This document shows positions 15,592 through 24,327 of a stretch of 64,000 nucleotides of DNA, one piece after another. The notes under the pieces are model-generated. The model was not told the origin of the DNA, did no database searches, and was given only the letters and a program-made list of their open reading frames with translations. The DNA lies in contig JBBRYA010000008.1 of the NCBI GenBank assembly GCA_038238015.1, positions 1 through 64,000 on the forward strand, given 5' to 3'. The stretch comes from DASQFQ01 sp038238015 (lineage in GTDB: Bacteria > Actinomycetota > Thermoleophilia > Solirubrobacterales > Solirubrobacteraceae). How positions within the stretch are numbered: position 1 is the first letter of the stretch; every line of letters begins with the position of its first letter. A program made the translations under genes and the position numbers.

Positions 15592-16488
15592 TTAGGCCTG
15601 GCCCTGCAGCTGCGCCTCCAGCCGCTCGAGCGCCGCGATGCGCTTCTCCATCGGCGGGTGGGTGGCGAAGATGCCGGCGATCGCCGACTTCGTGGAGGGC
15701 GGGAAGAAGTAGAAGGCGCTGAGCTCGCTGGAGGCGCGCAGGTCCTGCTGGGGGATCCGGTGCATGCCGGCCGAGATCCGCATCAGCGCCGAGGACAGCG
15801 CGCTCGGGCGGCCCGTGACGAGCGCGGCGCCGCGGTCGGCCGCGAACTCGCGGTAGCGCGAGAGCGCCTGCATCAGCACGAAGGAGACGATGTAGACGAC
15901 GAGCGAGACGACGAACAGCACGATGAAGCTGGGGTTGTCGTCGTCGTCGGAGGACCCGCCGCCGAAGAAGAACCCGAACTGCACGATGTAGGCGGCGATC
16001 GTGGCGAAGAACGAGGCCAGCGTCATCACCAGCACGTCGCGGTTGGCGACGTGGGAGAGCTCGTGGGCCATCACGCCCTCGAGCTCGGCGGGCGAGAGCA
16101 GCTCCATGATCCCGGTGGTCGCGCAGACGGTCGCCGACTTCGGCGAGCGCCCGAGCGCGAAGGCGTTGGGCATGCGCGTGTCGGCCACCGCGACGCGCGG
16201 CTTGGGCAGGTCGGCCTGGACGCAGAGGCGCTCGATCATCGCGTGCAGCTCGGGCGCCTCCTGCGGGCTGACGACGCGGGCGCCCATCGCGTGCAGCGCG
16301 AGCTTGTCCGAGCCGAAGACGTTGGCGAGCGCGAGGCCGCCGGCGATCAGCGCCACCAGCGCGCCGTTGACCCCGCTGTAGAGCAGCGCGACGACGAGGC
16401 CGACGTACAGCAGGCCCAGCAGGAACATGGTCAGCGTCATGCGGACCTGAAGGCCGGTGTCACGTCCGAAGGAGGTGGAGCGGGGCAT
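15592..16488 (-). CDS. htpX: HtpX-like membrane zinc metalloprotease
   Basis: 298 aa, M48B family. Two N-terminal membrane helices (about 18-56), zinc motif HELSH at 142-146 and the third ligand in SRYREFAADRGAA, with two more hydrophobic helices between. The catalytic domain faces the cytoplasm and degrades damaged membrane proteins. ATG 16488 is chosen over in-frame upstream ATGs because TATACT lies 10 nt before it. That -10 is inside the inverted repeat shared with the divergent oxidoreductase, so a repressor bound there would block htpX-pspAB-rhomboid-GH13 together. Confidence 0.93.
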   Translation of the reverse strand: MPRSTSFGRDTGLQVRMTLTMFLLGLLYVGLVVALLYSGVNGALVALIAGGLALANVFGSDKLALHAMGARVVSPQEAPELHAMIERLCVQADLPKPRVAVADTRMPNAFALGRSPKSATVCATTGIMELLSPAELEGVMAHELSHVANRDVLVMTLASFFATIAAYIVQFGFFFGGGSSDDDDNPSFIVLFVVSLVVYIVSFVLMQALSRYREFAADRGAALVTGRPSALSSALMRISAGMHRIPQQDLRASSELSAFYFFPPSTKSAIAGIFATHPPMEKRIAALERLEAQLQGQA

Positions 16489-16509
16489 ATGCTTACGAAG
16501 TATAAGCAT
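16489..16509. promoter_or_regulatory. Inverted-repeat operator between htpX and FAD oxidoreductase
   Basis: ATGCTTA (16489-16495) and TAAGCAT (16503-16509) flank a 7-bp spacer. The repeat covers the htpX -10 (TATACT, 16504-16499) and the likely plus-strand -35 (TTACGA, 16493-16498). The plus-strand -10 TAGGAT follows at 16516 with a 17-bp spacer. The AT-rich repeat stands out in this high-GC DNA and is well placed for a dimeric regulator. Confidence 0.6.
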
Positions 16510-16528
16510 TGCGACTAGGATCGGCCGC

Positions 16529-18052
16529 GTGAGGGAGGAGCTGACGCGCAGGCGTTGGGATGCGATCGTCGTCGGCGCCGGCCACAACGGCCTCGCCGCG
16601 GCCGGCTACCTCGCCCGCGCCGGGCGCTCCGTGCTGGTGCTCGAGCGCCGCGAGCAGGTCGGCGGCGCGTGCACGCTGGAGGAGCCCTGGCCCGGGTACT
16701 CGATCTCGCCCTGCGCCTACCTCGCCGGGCTGTTGCACCCGCGGGTGGTCGAGGACCTCGAGCTCCATCGCCACGGCTACGAGCTGATCGCGCTGCGCCC
16801 GCAGGACCCCTACATCACCGTGCCCTTCGCCGACGGCTCGGCGTTCACGGAGTGGATCGACGAGGCGCGCACGGTGGCCGGGCTGTCGGCGCAGGACGCG
16901 CGGGGCTATCGCGACTACGTCGCGCTGGTCGCGCGCATCCGCGACGCGCTGCGCCCGCCCACCGACGCGGACCTGTGGCTCTCCGACCCGCCGTCGCGCG
17001 AGCAGATCGAGGGGCGCCTGGGCGGCGAGGAGGTGGCGATCGCGACGGTGTTCGAGGACTCCGTGGTGACCCAGCTCGAGCGCTTCTTCAGCCCTCGTGT
17101 GGTCGACGCGCTGGCCGGCCAGGGCGTGATCGGGACCTTCGCCTCGCCCTATGACCCGGGCACCGCGTCGATCTCCTTCCACCACTCCAGCGGCCGCCTC
17201 ACCGGCTACCCGGGGGCGTGGACCTACGTCCGCGGTGGGATGGGGCGCGTGTCCTTCGCGCTGCGCGACAGCGCCGTCGCGGCGGGGGCGACGGTAGTGA
17301 CCGGGGCTCCCGTGGCGGCGATCCTGCCGGGCGAGGGCGTCGAGCTCGAGGACGGGACGCGGGTGCTCGCTTCGGGCGTGCTCTGCAACGCCGACCCGCA
17401 GCGCGCGCTGGCGCTGCTCGACGGCGCCGCGGGGGCCGAGCTGACGCGCCGGGTGCGGGCGGTGCCGATGCAGAGCCCGGTGTTCAAGGTCAACTTCGCG
17501 CTCGAGGCGCTGCCGGAGTTCCCCCAGGCCGAGCACGCCGTGCGCGGGACGATCAACGTCACCGGCGGGGCGGCCGGGCTGCACGCCTCCTGCGAGGCGG
17601 CGCGCGCCGGCGAGGTGACCGACGAGCTGTGGTGCGAGTTGTACTGCCAGACCGCAGCCGACCCGAGTGTGGCCCCAGCGGGGCGCCACGTCATGAGCGC
17701 GTTCTGCCAGTACGTCCCCTACGCGCTCGCGCAGGGGAGCTGGGACGCGCGCCGCGACGAGATCGCCGACCGCGTGGAGGCCTCGATCGAGCGCTACGCG
17801 CCCGGCTTCCGCGACCGCGTGGTCGACCGCGAGGCGCTCGCGCCGCCCGACGTCGAGGCCAAGGTCGGCCTGACCGGCGGCCACATCTTCCAGGGCGAGT
17901 GCCTGCCCGAGTTCATGTGGGACCGGCGGCTGCCGTACCGCACCGGGGTCGAGGGCGTCTACCTGTGCGGTGCGGCCACCCACCCGGGGGGAAGCGTGAT
18001 CGGGGCCAACGGGCGCAACGCCGCGTTCGCGCTCCTCGCCGACCTGGACTGA
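16529..18052 (+). CDS. Phytoene-desaturase-like FAD-dependent oxidoreductase
   Basis: 507 aa from GTG 16529. The FAD-binding motif DAIVVGAGHNGLAAAGYLAR is at the N-terminus with LERREQVGGACT after it; TYVRGGMGRVSFAL and the C-terminal GVYLCGAATHPGGSVIGANG complete the carotenoid-desaturase/PYROXD2-like pattern (COG1233). No carotenoid genes are nearby, so the PYROXD2-like NAD(P)/FAD oxidoreductase reading is likelier than a pigment enzyme. GTG is supported by TAGGAT 7 nt upstream. The stop codon is the first triplet of a four-copy TGAGCC repeat. Confidence 0.87.
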   Translation: MREELTRRRWDAIVVGAGHNGLAAAGYLARAGRSVLVLERREQVGGACTLEEPWPGYSISPCAYLAGLLHPRVVEDLELHRHGYELIALRPQDPYITVPFADGSAFTEWIDEARTVAGLSAQDARGYRDYVALVARIRDALRPPTDADLWLSDPPSREQIEGRLGGEEVAIATVFEDSVVTQLERFFSPRVVDALAGQGVIGTFASPYDPGTASISFHHSSGRLTGYPGAWTYVRGGMGRVSFALRDSAVAAGATVVTGAPVAAILPGEGVELEDGTRVLASGVLCNADPQRALALLDGAAGAELTRRVRAVPMQSPVFKVNFALEALPEFPQAEHAVRGTINVTGGAAGLHASCEAARAGEVTDELWCELYCQTAADPSVAPAGRHVMSAFCQYVPYALAQGSWDARRDEIADRVEASIERYAPGFRDRVVDREALAPPDVEAKVGLTGGHIFQGECLPEFMWDRRLPYRTGVEGVYLCGAATHPGGSVIGANGRNAAFALLADLD

Positions 18053-18073
18053 GCCTGAGCCTGAGCCTGAGCC
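18050..18073 (+). repeat. TGAGCC tandem repeat (4 copies) at a stop codon
   Basis: Four perfect TGAGCC units begin with the oxidoreductase stop TGA. CCCGCG and CGCGGG (18072-18089) follow as a short hairpin, possibly a weak terminator. Confidence 0.8.
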
Positions 18074-18102
18074 CGCGTCCGTTCGCGGGTTGAGGCAAAA
18101 TC

Positions 18103-18117
18103 CCTGCACGTTGCAGG
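18103..18117. promoter_or_regulatory. Inverted repeat upstream of the M23 peptidase gene
   Basis: CCTGCA and TGCAGG surround CGT, with TTGCA present again at 18123. It lies about 60 nt before the -10 box TAGAGT (18175) of the next gene and could be an operator or part of a terminator. No regulator is assigned. Confidence 0.3.
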
Positions 18118-18190
18118 ATTCGTTGCACGGGCCATAACGAGGCGCCTGTGCTGGAACTGGGCCCGCGGGCCTCCTAGAGTGGCCCGCCGC

Positions 18191-19372
18191 ATGAAACTGC
18201 GCCTCCTCATCGCGGTGGCGACGGTCCCACTCGTCCTGTGGGCCTGTCTTCCCGTCCTCTCAGACGGCGCCCCCCTCAGCGGCAAGATCGACGCCAAGCG
18301 CCGCCAGATCGCCGCCAAGAAGGGGCGCGAGCACGTGCTCTCGAGCACGGTCGCGCGCTACAGCCACCGCATCGGCTCGCTGCAGTCCGACATCACAGTG
18401 CTCCAGCGCCGCCAGGTGAGCATCCAGGCCGACCTCGACGCCAAGCGCGCCGAGCTGGCCCGGGTCCAGGAGAGCCTGCGCCTCCAGCGCATCCGGCTCT
18501 CGCGGCTCAAGGCGCGCCTCGCCGAGTCGCGGGCCGCCCTCTCGGACCGGCTGGTCGCGCTCTACAAGGCCGACAAGCCCGACGTGGTGACGGTGGTGCT
18601 GGACTCCCACGGCTTCGCCGACCTGCTCACCCGCACGGAGTTCATGCAGCGCGTCTCCAATCAGGACGCCCGGATCCTCGGCCGCGTCCGCGTCGCCCGG
18701 GTCGACGCCAAGCAGACGACGGCGCGGCTGGGCACGCTCGAGCAGCGCCAGACGCGCGTGGCCGCGGTGATCGAGGACCGGCGCAACCAGGTCGCGGGGG
18801 TCAGGGGCAAGCTGGTGGACCGCCGCGACGCCTACGCCTCCGTGCGATCGACGCAGGCCGCGGCTCTGGCCAGCACGCGCGAGAGCCGCCAGCACCTCGA
18901 GGGCGACCTCGCGTCGCTGGTCAAGGAGAACGCGGCGGTGCAGGCGAGGCTGGCCTCCACCGCACAGGGCGGGGGCCCGACGGTCGACGGGCCGATCAAG
19001 CCCGGCTCGGGCCAGCTCATCTGGCCGGTCAACGGGCCGATCGTGTCCCCGTTCGGCATGCGCTGGGGGCGCCTGCACGCCGGCGTGGACATCGCGGTGC
19101 CGGGCGGCACACCGATCCACGCGGCGGACTCGGGCAAGGTCGTGCTGCTGGGCTGGACCGGCGGCTACGGGAACTACACCTGCATCCAGCACACGGGTGC
19201 GCTGTCGACGTGCTACGCGCACCAGTCGCGCTACGGCACCTCGATGGGCGCGAACGTGAGCAAGGGCGACGTAATCGGCTACGTCGGCTGCACCGGCCAC
19301 TGCTTCGGCGACCACCTGCACTTCGAGACGCGCATCAACGGCCAGCCGGTCAACCCGATGGGCTACCTCTAG
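18191..19372 (+). CDS. Secreted coiled-coil M23 peptidase (EnvC/LytM-like)
   Basis: 393 aa. A signal segment (about 1-27) is followed by a long coiled coil (about 30-250, e.g. LQRRQVSIQADLDAKRAELA) and a C-terminal M23 domain with H296 and D300 in RLHAGVDIAVPGG, YAHQSRYG, and GDHLHFE (H375, H377). All zinc and catalytic positions are intact, so it should be an active peptidoglycan endopeptidase or an activator of amidases. ATG 18191 is preferred to GTG 18179 because TAGAGT ends 10 nt before it and would overlap the GTG. Confidence 0.9.
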   Translation: MKLRLLIAVATVPLVLWACLPVLSDGAPLSGKIDAKRRQIAAKKGREHVLSSTVARYSHRIGSLQSDITVLQRRQVSIQADLDAKRAELARVQESLRLQRIRLSRLKARLAESRAALSDRLVALYKADKPDVVTVVLDSHGFADLLTRTEFMQRVSNQDARILGRVRVARVDAKQTTARLGTLEQRQTRVAAVIEDRRNQVAGVRGKLVDRRDAYASVRSTQAAALASTRESRQHLEGDLASLVKENAAVQARLASTAQGGGPTVDGPIKPGSGQLIWPVNGPIVSPFGMRWGRLHAGVDIAVPGGTPIHAADSGKVVLLGWTGGYGNYTCIQHTGALSTCYAHQSRYGTSMGANVSKGDVIGYVGCTGHCFGDHLHFETRINGQPVNPMGYL

Positions 19373-19394
19373 CCGTGCGTATCCTTAGGGGGAG

Positions 19395-20144
19395 ATGCTC
19401 CCTGAGCTGCACTTCCTCGGCCTGACGCTGCAGACGTTCGGGCTGATGCTGGCGCTGGCGCTGGTCTGCTCGGGCCTGCTGGCCGCGCGGCGCCTGCGCG
19501 AGCTCGGCAAGCCCGCGGACTGGGCCTACGAGATCACGTTCTGGGCCGGGGTGGGCGGCATCGCGGGCGCCAAGCTCTGGTACGTCGTGGAGAAGGGCGA
19601 CCTCGGCAGCCTGTTCTCGGGCATCGGGCTGGTCTTCTACGGCGGCGCGATCGGCGGCACGCTGGCGGTGATGGCGTGGGCCTGGCGGCGCAAGTTCCTC
19701 GGCGCGGCGCTGTTCGACATGGGCGCGCCCGCGCTGGCCATCGGCTACGCGGTCGGTCGCCTGGGCTGCCAGCTGGCCGGGGACGGCGACTACGGCATCC
19801 CTTCGAGCCTGCCCTGGTCGATGGCCTATCCCAACGGCACGGTGCCCACCACGATCCCGGTCCACCCGACGCCGATCTACGAGTTCATCGTGATGGGCCT
19901 GCTCACGATCTGGCTGTGGCGGCGGCGCGATCGCGTGGCCCCCGGGTCGCTGTTCGCGCTGTGGGCCCTGTGGGCGGGGATCGAGCGCTTCCTGATCGAG
20001 TTCATCCGCCGTAACGACGACATCGTCGGGCCGTTCTCGCTGGCCCAGCTGGTCTCCGTGCTGATGATCCTCGGCGGCGGCGCCTGGCTCGCCCGCGAGC
20101 GGCTCGCGGCGCCCCGCGGCGAGCCCGCGACCGTCGCGCGCTAG
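19395..20144 (+). CDS. lgt: Prolipoprotein diacylglyceryl transferase
   Basis: 249 aa integral membrane protein with about seven helices. The Lgt signature GRLGCQLAGDGDYG, the preceding GIGLVFYGGAIGG, and HPTPIYEFIVMGLL are present. It transfers diacylglycerol from phosphatidylglycerol to the lipobox cysteine of prolipoproteins, several of which are encoded in this window (at 9.2, 26.7 and 29.6 kb). GGGGAG lies a few nt before ATG 19395. The last 4 nt overlap the converging hydrolase gene. Confidence 0.94.
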   Translation: MLPELHFLGLTLQTFGLMLALALVCSGLLAARRLRELGKPADWAYEITFWAGVGGIAGAKLWYVVEKGDLGSLFSGIGLVFYGGAIGGTLAVMAWAWRRKFLGAALFDMGAPALAIGYAVGRLGCQLAGDGDYGIPSSLPWSMAYPNGTVPTTIPVHPTPIYEFIVMGLLTIWLWRRRDRVAPGSLFALWALWAGIERFLIEFIRRNDDIVGPFSLAQLVSVLMILGGGAWLARERLAAPRGEPATVAR

Positions 20145-20833
20145 GCGGTCGTCAGCGCGCCGCGCAGCCAGCGCAGCGCCAGCCCCTGCAGCTCGGCGTC
20201 GTGCTGGACGGAGCGATGATGGCCGCCCGGGACGACCACGAGCTTGGTCAACGGCGCCGGCGAGCGCCGCGCGAGCTCGATCGAGTGCGCGACCGGCACG
20301 CGCTCGTCGTTCTCGGCGTGGAGCAGCAGCAGCGGGACGGCGGAGCGCTCGACGGCCTCGTCGAGCGGATGCTCGGCGAGGAAGTCGCGCAGAGCCGGGC
20401 CGTCGGCGCGAAAGTCGAAGGCGCCCGCCTCGAGGCCGCGGGCGAGGCCCTCGGCGGTGGCCGGGCAGATCGCCACCGCCGCGCGGGCGCCGATCCGCTC
20501 CGCGGCGAGGATCGCGACGTAGCCGCCCATGCTCGACCCGCGCAGCGCGAGCGGGACCCCGCCCAGCAGCCCAGCGACGGCGGCGACGTCCTCGAGCAGC
20601 CGCGCGTCCAGCGCGCCCGTGCTGGCGCCGTGCCCGCGCTGGTCGAAGCAGACGGCGGACAGGCCAGCCGTGCGCGCCGCGCGGGCGAAGTCGTGGTGGC
20701 GCTCCTTGCAGGAGCCCGCACCGTGGAGGATCACGATCCCGGCCTCGGGAGCCCGGTCGGGGAGCCAGAGCGAGTAGGCGAGGCCGTCGACCGCACCCTG
20801 CTCGGCCGGTCCGGCCGGGGTGGCATAGCGCAT
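20141..20833 (-). CDS. Alpha/beta hydrolase
   Basis: 230 aa. Oxyanion-hole HGAGSCKER, nucleophile elbow GSSMGGYVA, acid in ENDERVPVAHS and His in PGGHHRSVQHD give a full catalytic triad. It resembles serine aminopeptidase/monoacylglycerol-lipase-like hydrolases. No signal peptide. Substrate unknown. Divergent from lysA; ATAATC between them offers -10 elements for both. Confidence 0.87.
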   Translation of the reverse strand: MRYATPAGPAEQGAVDGLAYSLWLPDRAPEAGIVILHGAGSCKERHHDFARAARTAGLSAVCFDQRGHGASTGALDARLLEDVAAVAGLLGGVPLALRGSSMGGYVAILAAERIGARAAVAICPATAEGLARGLEAGAFDFRADGPALRDFLAEHPLDEAVERSAVPLLLLHAENDERVPVAHSIELARRSPAPLTKLVVVPGGHHRSVQHDAELQGLALRWLRGALTTA

Positions 20834-20847
20834 AATCGCTGCAGATC

Positions 20848-22086
20848 ATGGCTGCCGCGACGCTGACCGTCTACCCCGAGGCCGCGTCCGTGGAGGGCGG
20901 CCGGCTGTCGGTGGGCGGCTGTGACGCGGTCGAGCTGGCGCGCGAGTTCGGCACCCCGGCCTACGTCTACGCCGAGGACGACCTGCGGGCGCGGGCGCGG
21001 GAGTACGTCCACGCGCTGCACGCACATCATCAGGGCGTCTGCGACGTCATCTTCGCCTCCAAGGCGTTCCCGTGCACGGCGGCCCTGGCGCTGTTCGCGC
21101 AGGAAGGGCTGTCCTGCGACGTCGCCTCGGGCGGGGAGCTCCACCTCGCGCTGAACGCGGGCTTTGCCCCGGAGCGCATCCACCTGCACGGCAACGCCAA
21201 GTCCGAGGCCGAGCTGGCGATGGCGGTGGCAGCCGGCGTCGGCTGGATCGTGCTCGACAACCACGACGACGTGGACAAGCTCGCGCGCGTCCTCGGGCCC
21301 GGACGGCGCCAGCAGGTGCTGCTGCGCGTGACCCCGGAGGTCGAGGCCGACACTCACGCGGCGATCCTCACCGGCCACGCCGAGTCGAAGTTCGGCTTCT
21401 CGCTCGCCGACGCGCGCGCGCTCACGCTCGATCCGCCCGGCCACCTCGTGCTGGCCGGCCTGCACGTGCACATCGGCTCCCAGCTCTTCGCGCTCGAGCC
21501 CTACCGTGAGGCGATCGCCGCGCTGGCCGAGCTCGGGGACTTCCCGGTCTACAACCTCGGCGGCGGCATGGCCGCGGCCTACACGCGCGCCGACCGCCCG
21601 CCGGGCGCCGACGCGTCGGTCGCCGCCATCGTCGAGTCGGCACACGAGCTGCTCGGGCGCGACAAGGTGCTGCTGATCGAGCCGGGCCGCTCGCTGGTGG
21701 CCAACGCAGGCGTGACGCTGTACCGCGTCGAATCGGTCAAGGGCAACTTCGTCGCCGTCGACGGCGGCATGTCCGACAACCTGCGCCCGATGCTCTACGA
21801 CGCCGTCTACGAAGCCGACATCGCCGACCGCCTGGGGGACGGCACGCCCTTCACGGTCGTCGGCAAGCACTGCGAGTCCGGCGACGTGCTGGTGGAGCGG
21901 GCCTCGCTGCGCGACCCGGTCCCCGGCGACGTCCTCGTCACCCCGGCCACCGGCGCCTACGGGCACGCGCTGGCCAACAACTACAACGGCGTCCCGCGCC
22001 CGCCGGTCATCTTCTGCTCGGGCGGCGACGCGCGCGCCGTCGTGCGGCGCGAGACCTACGACGACCTGACCGCCCGTGACCTCTGA
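20848..22086 (+). CDS. lysA: Diaminopimelate decarboxylase
   Basis: 412 aa, fold-III PLP enzyme. PLP lysine K72 is in FASKAFP; HIGSQ, YNLGGGMAAAY, IEPGRSLVANAG, CESGDVLVE and GAYGHALANNYNG are all conserved. It makes L-lysine from meso-diaminopimelate. It begins a lysA-hom-thrC-thrB operon in which every junction overlaps. CATAAT ends 11 nt before ATG 20848, so the operon mRNA may be leaderless. Its stop lies 11 nt inside hom. Confidence 0.95.
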   Translation: MAAATLTVYPEAASVEGGRLSVGGCDAVELAREFGTPAYVYAEDDLRARAREYVHALHAHHQGVCDVIFASKAFPCTAALALFAQEGLSCDVASGGELHLALNAGFAPERIHLHGNAKSEAELAMAVAAGVGWIVLDNHDDVDKLARVLGPGRRQQVLLRVTPEVEADTHAAILTGHAESKFGFSLADARALTLDPPGHLVLAGLHVHIGSQLFALEPYREAIAALAELGDFPVYNLGGGMAAAYTRADRPPGADASVAAIVESAHELLGRDKVLLIEPGRSLVANAGVTLYRVESVKGNFVAVDGGMSDNLRPMLYDAVYEADIADRLGDGTPFTVVGKHCESGDVLVERASLRDPVPGDVLVTPATGAYGHALANNYNGVPRPPVIFCSGGDARAVVRRETYDDLTARDL

Positions 22087-23308
22087 GCCGCGGCCCTTCC
22101 GGGTCGGGCTGCTCGGGCACGGCACCGTCGGCGCAGCGTTCGCCGAGCTGCTGGGAGAGCGCGCGGAGGCGGTCGCCGCGATCACCGGGCTGCGGCCCGA
22201 GCTCGCGGGCACGCTGACCCGTTCGCAGGGCGACTTCGACGCGATCCTGGAGGGCTCCGACCTCGTGGTCGAGCTGATGGGCGGGATCGACCCGGCGCGC
22301 GACTACGTGCTGCGGGCGATGCGCGCCGGCAAGCACGTGGTGTCGGCCAATAAGCAGCTGCTCTCCCAGCACGGGGAGGAGCTGTGGGCGACGGCGCGCG
22401 AGCACGGCGTACAGCTGCGCTTCGAGGGCGCGGTAGCGGGCGTGGTCCCGGTCATCCGGGTGCTGCAGGAGTCGCTGGCCGGCGCCCACGTCGAGCGCGT
22501 GCACGGGATCGTCAACGGGACGACCAACTACATCCTGTCCGAGATGGCCGCCGCCGGGATCTCCTACGAGACCGCGCTCGCGCAGGCCCAGGCGCTGGGC
22601 TACGCCGAGGCCGACCCGACCGACGACGTGACCGGGCGCGACGCCGCCGCCAAGATGGCGATCATCGCTCGGCTGGCGTTCTCGACGCCCGTCCACCTCG
22701 ATCAGGTCCGCTACGAGGGCATCGAGCAGATCACCGCCGACGACATCGCCTACGCGCAGGAGCTGGGCCTCGGGCTGAAGCTGATCGGCACCGCCGAGCG
22801 GGTGAACGGCGGCGTCAGCGTGCGCGTGCACCCGGCGTTCCTCTACGCCGCCCATCCGCTGGCCTCGATCCACGGCCCGTTCAACGCCGTCACCGTGGAG
22901 TCGGCGGCCATCACCGAGATCACCCTCTCGGGCCCGGGGGCGGGCGGGCCGCAGACCGCGAGCGCCGTGCTCGGCGACGTGATCTCGGCAATGATCCCGC
23001 CGGCCACGACGCCCGAGACGACCGAGGAGCTGGCCATCGTGGAAGACGTGGAGTCGGCGTTCTACGTTCACCTCGAGGTCGCCGACCGCCCCGGGGTCCT
23101 CGCCCAGATCGCCGAGGTCCTGGGGATGCAGGGCGCATCGGTGAAGTCGGTCGTCCAGCGCGGCCTCGGCGAGAACGCGCGCCTCGTGATGGTCATCCAT
23201 CCGCTGCTCGAGTCGCGCTTCTACGCGGCCCTGCGCATGATCGGCCAGCTCGGCTTCATGCGCTCGCCGCCGCGGGCGATTCGGGTGATCGACGAGGAGT
23301 TCTCCTGA
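22076..23308 (+). CDS. hom: Homoserine dehydrogenase
   Basis: 410 aa. N-terminal NAD(P) site VGLLGHGTVGAAF, VSANKQLLSQHG, GIVNGTTNYILSEM and DVTGRDAAAKMAI identify the catalytic domain; a C-terminal ACT domain (about 325-410, FYVHLEVADRPGVLAQIAEV in part) implies feedback control by threonine, known for this architecture. GTG 22076 overlaps the end of lysA by 11 nt. The enzyme reduces aspartate semialdehyde to homoserine. Confidence 0.95.
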   Translation: MTSEPRPFRVGLLGHGTVGAAFAELLGERAEAVAAITGLRPELAGTLTRSQGDFDAILEGSDLVVELMGGIDPARDYVLRAMRAGKHVVSANKQLLSQHGEELWATAREHGVQLRFEGAVAGVVPVIRVLQESLAGAHVERVHGIVNGTTNYILSEMAAAGISYETALAQAQALGYAEADPTDDVTGRDAAAKMAIIARLAFSTPVHLDQVRYEGIEQITADDIAYAQELGLGLKLIGTAERVNGGVSVRVHPAFLYAAHPLASIHGPFNAVTVESAAITEITLSGPGAGGPQTASAVLGDVISAMIPPATTPETTEELAIVEDVESAFYVHLEVADRPGVLAQIAEVLGMQGASVKSVVQRGLGENARLVMVIHPLLESRFYAALRMIGQLGFMRSPPRAIRVIDEEFS

Positions 23309-24327
23309 GCCCGGGCCTCATCGAGCGCTACCGCGACCGCCTCCCGTTCGCCCCGGAGGACCCCGTGGTCTCGCTGCAGGAGGGCTCGACGCCGCTGGTG
23401 ATGGCCGAGCGCCTGTCTGAGCGCGTCGGCGCGGAGGTCTGGCTGAAGATCGAGGGCGCGAACCCGACGGGCTCCTTCAAGGACCGCGGGATGACCTGCG
23501 CGGTGTCCGCCGCGCTGCGCGACGGCGCCGAGGCCGTGATCTGCGCCTCGACGGGCAACACCGCGGCGAGCGCCGCCGCCTACGCGGCGCGCGCGGGGCT
23601 CACCGGCGCGGTGATCGTCCCCGAGGGCAAGATCGCGACCGGGAAGCTCGCGCAGGCGCTGATGCACGGCGCGCGCGTGGTCGCGCTGCGCGGCAACTTC
23701 GACGCGGCGCTGACGCTCGTGCGCGAGCTGGTCAAGCGCCATCCGATCGCGCTCGTCAACTCGGTCAACGAGTACCGGCTCGAGGGCCAGAAGACCGCGG
23801 CCTTCGAGCTCGTGGACGAGCTCGGGGAGATCGACGCGCTCTGCATCCCGGTCGGTAACGCGGGCAACGTCACCGCGTACTGGCGCGGCTTCGAAGAGGC
23901 GGGCGCCACGCGCCCCCGGATGCTCGGCTTCCAGGCCGAAGGGGCGGCGCCGCTCGTCCACGGCGCCCCGGTGGAGAACCCAGAGACCGTCGCCAGCGCG
24001 ATCCGGATCGGCAACCCCGCGCGCTGGGAGGAGGCGATGGGGGCGATGACGGCCTCCCACGGCGACATCCGCGCCGTGACCGACGAGGAGATCCTCGACG
24101 CCTACCGCTGGCTGGCCGCGCACGAGGGCGTGTTCTGCGAGCCCGCGTCGGCGGCCGGGGTCGCGGGCCTGCTGCGCTACGGCGCCGACGGCGCGCGCCG
24201 CGTCGTCTGCGTGCTCACCGGGCACGGCCTGAAGGATCCGCAGACCGCGCTCGGGCACGCGGGCTCGGTCGTGCCCTGCGAGCCCGACATCGCCGCCGTC
24301 GAGCGCGCGGTGCTCCCGCCGGCGTGA
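23305..24327 (+). CDS. thrC: Threonine synthase, probable CTG start
   Basis: 340 aa, PLP fold type II. GSFKDRGMT contains PLP lysine K59; STGNTAASAAAYAARAG, VPEGKIATGKLAQAL and PVGNAGNVTAYWRGF are typical of actinobacterial ThrC. The family begins around GLIERYRDRLP, directly after the hom stop. No ATG, GTG or TTG is available in frame there. CTG 23305 overlaps the hom TGA (CTGA) and has GAGGAG 5 nt upstream, making it the best start. It converts O-phosphohomoserine to threonine. Confidence 0.92.
   Translation: MSPGLIERYRDRLPFAPEDPVVSLQEGSTPLVMAERLSERVGAEVWLKIEGANPTGSFKDRGMTCAVSAALRDGAEAVICASTGNTAASAAAYAARAGLTGAVIVPEGKIATGKLAQALMHGARVVALRGNFDAALTLVRELVKRHPIALVNSVNEYRLEGQKTAAFELVDELGEIDALCIPVGNAGNVTAYWRGFEEAGATRPRMLGFQAEGAAPLVHGAPVENPETVASAIRIGNPARWEEAMGAMTASHGDIRAVTDEEILDAYRWLAAHEGVFCEPASAAGVAGLLRYGADGARRVVCVLTGHGLKDPQTALGHAGSVVPCEPDIAAVERAVLPPA

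Noticed and set aside
14692..16518. 608-codon plus-strand frame opposite rhomboid, pspAB and htpX
   Set aside because: Its composition is shadow-like, and three recognised families lie on the other strand.
18050..18073. CRISPR-like array
   Set aside because: Units are 6 bp with no spacers, so this is a simple tandem repeat. No CRISPR array or cas gene was seen anywhere.
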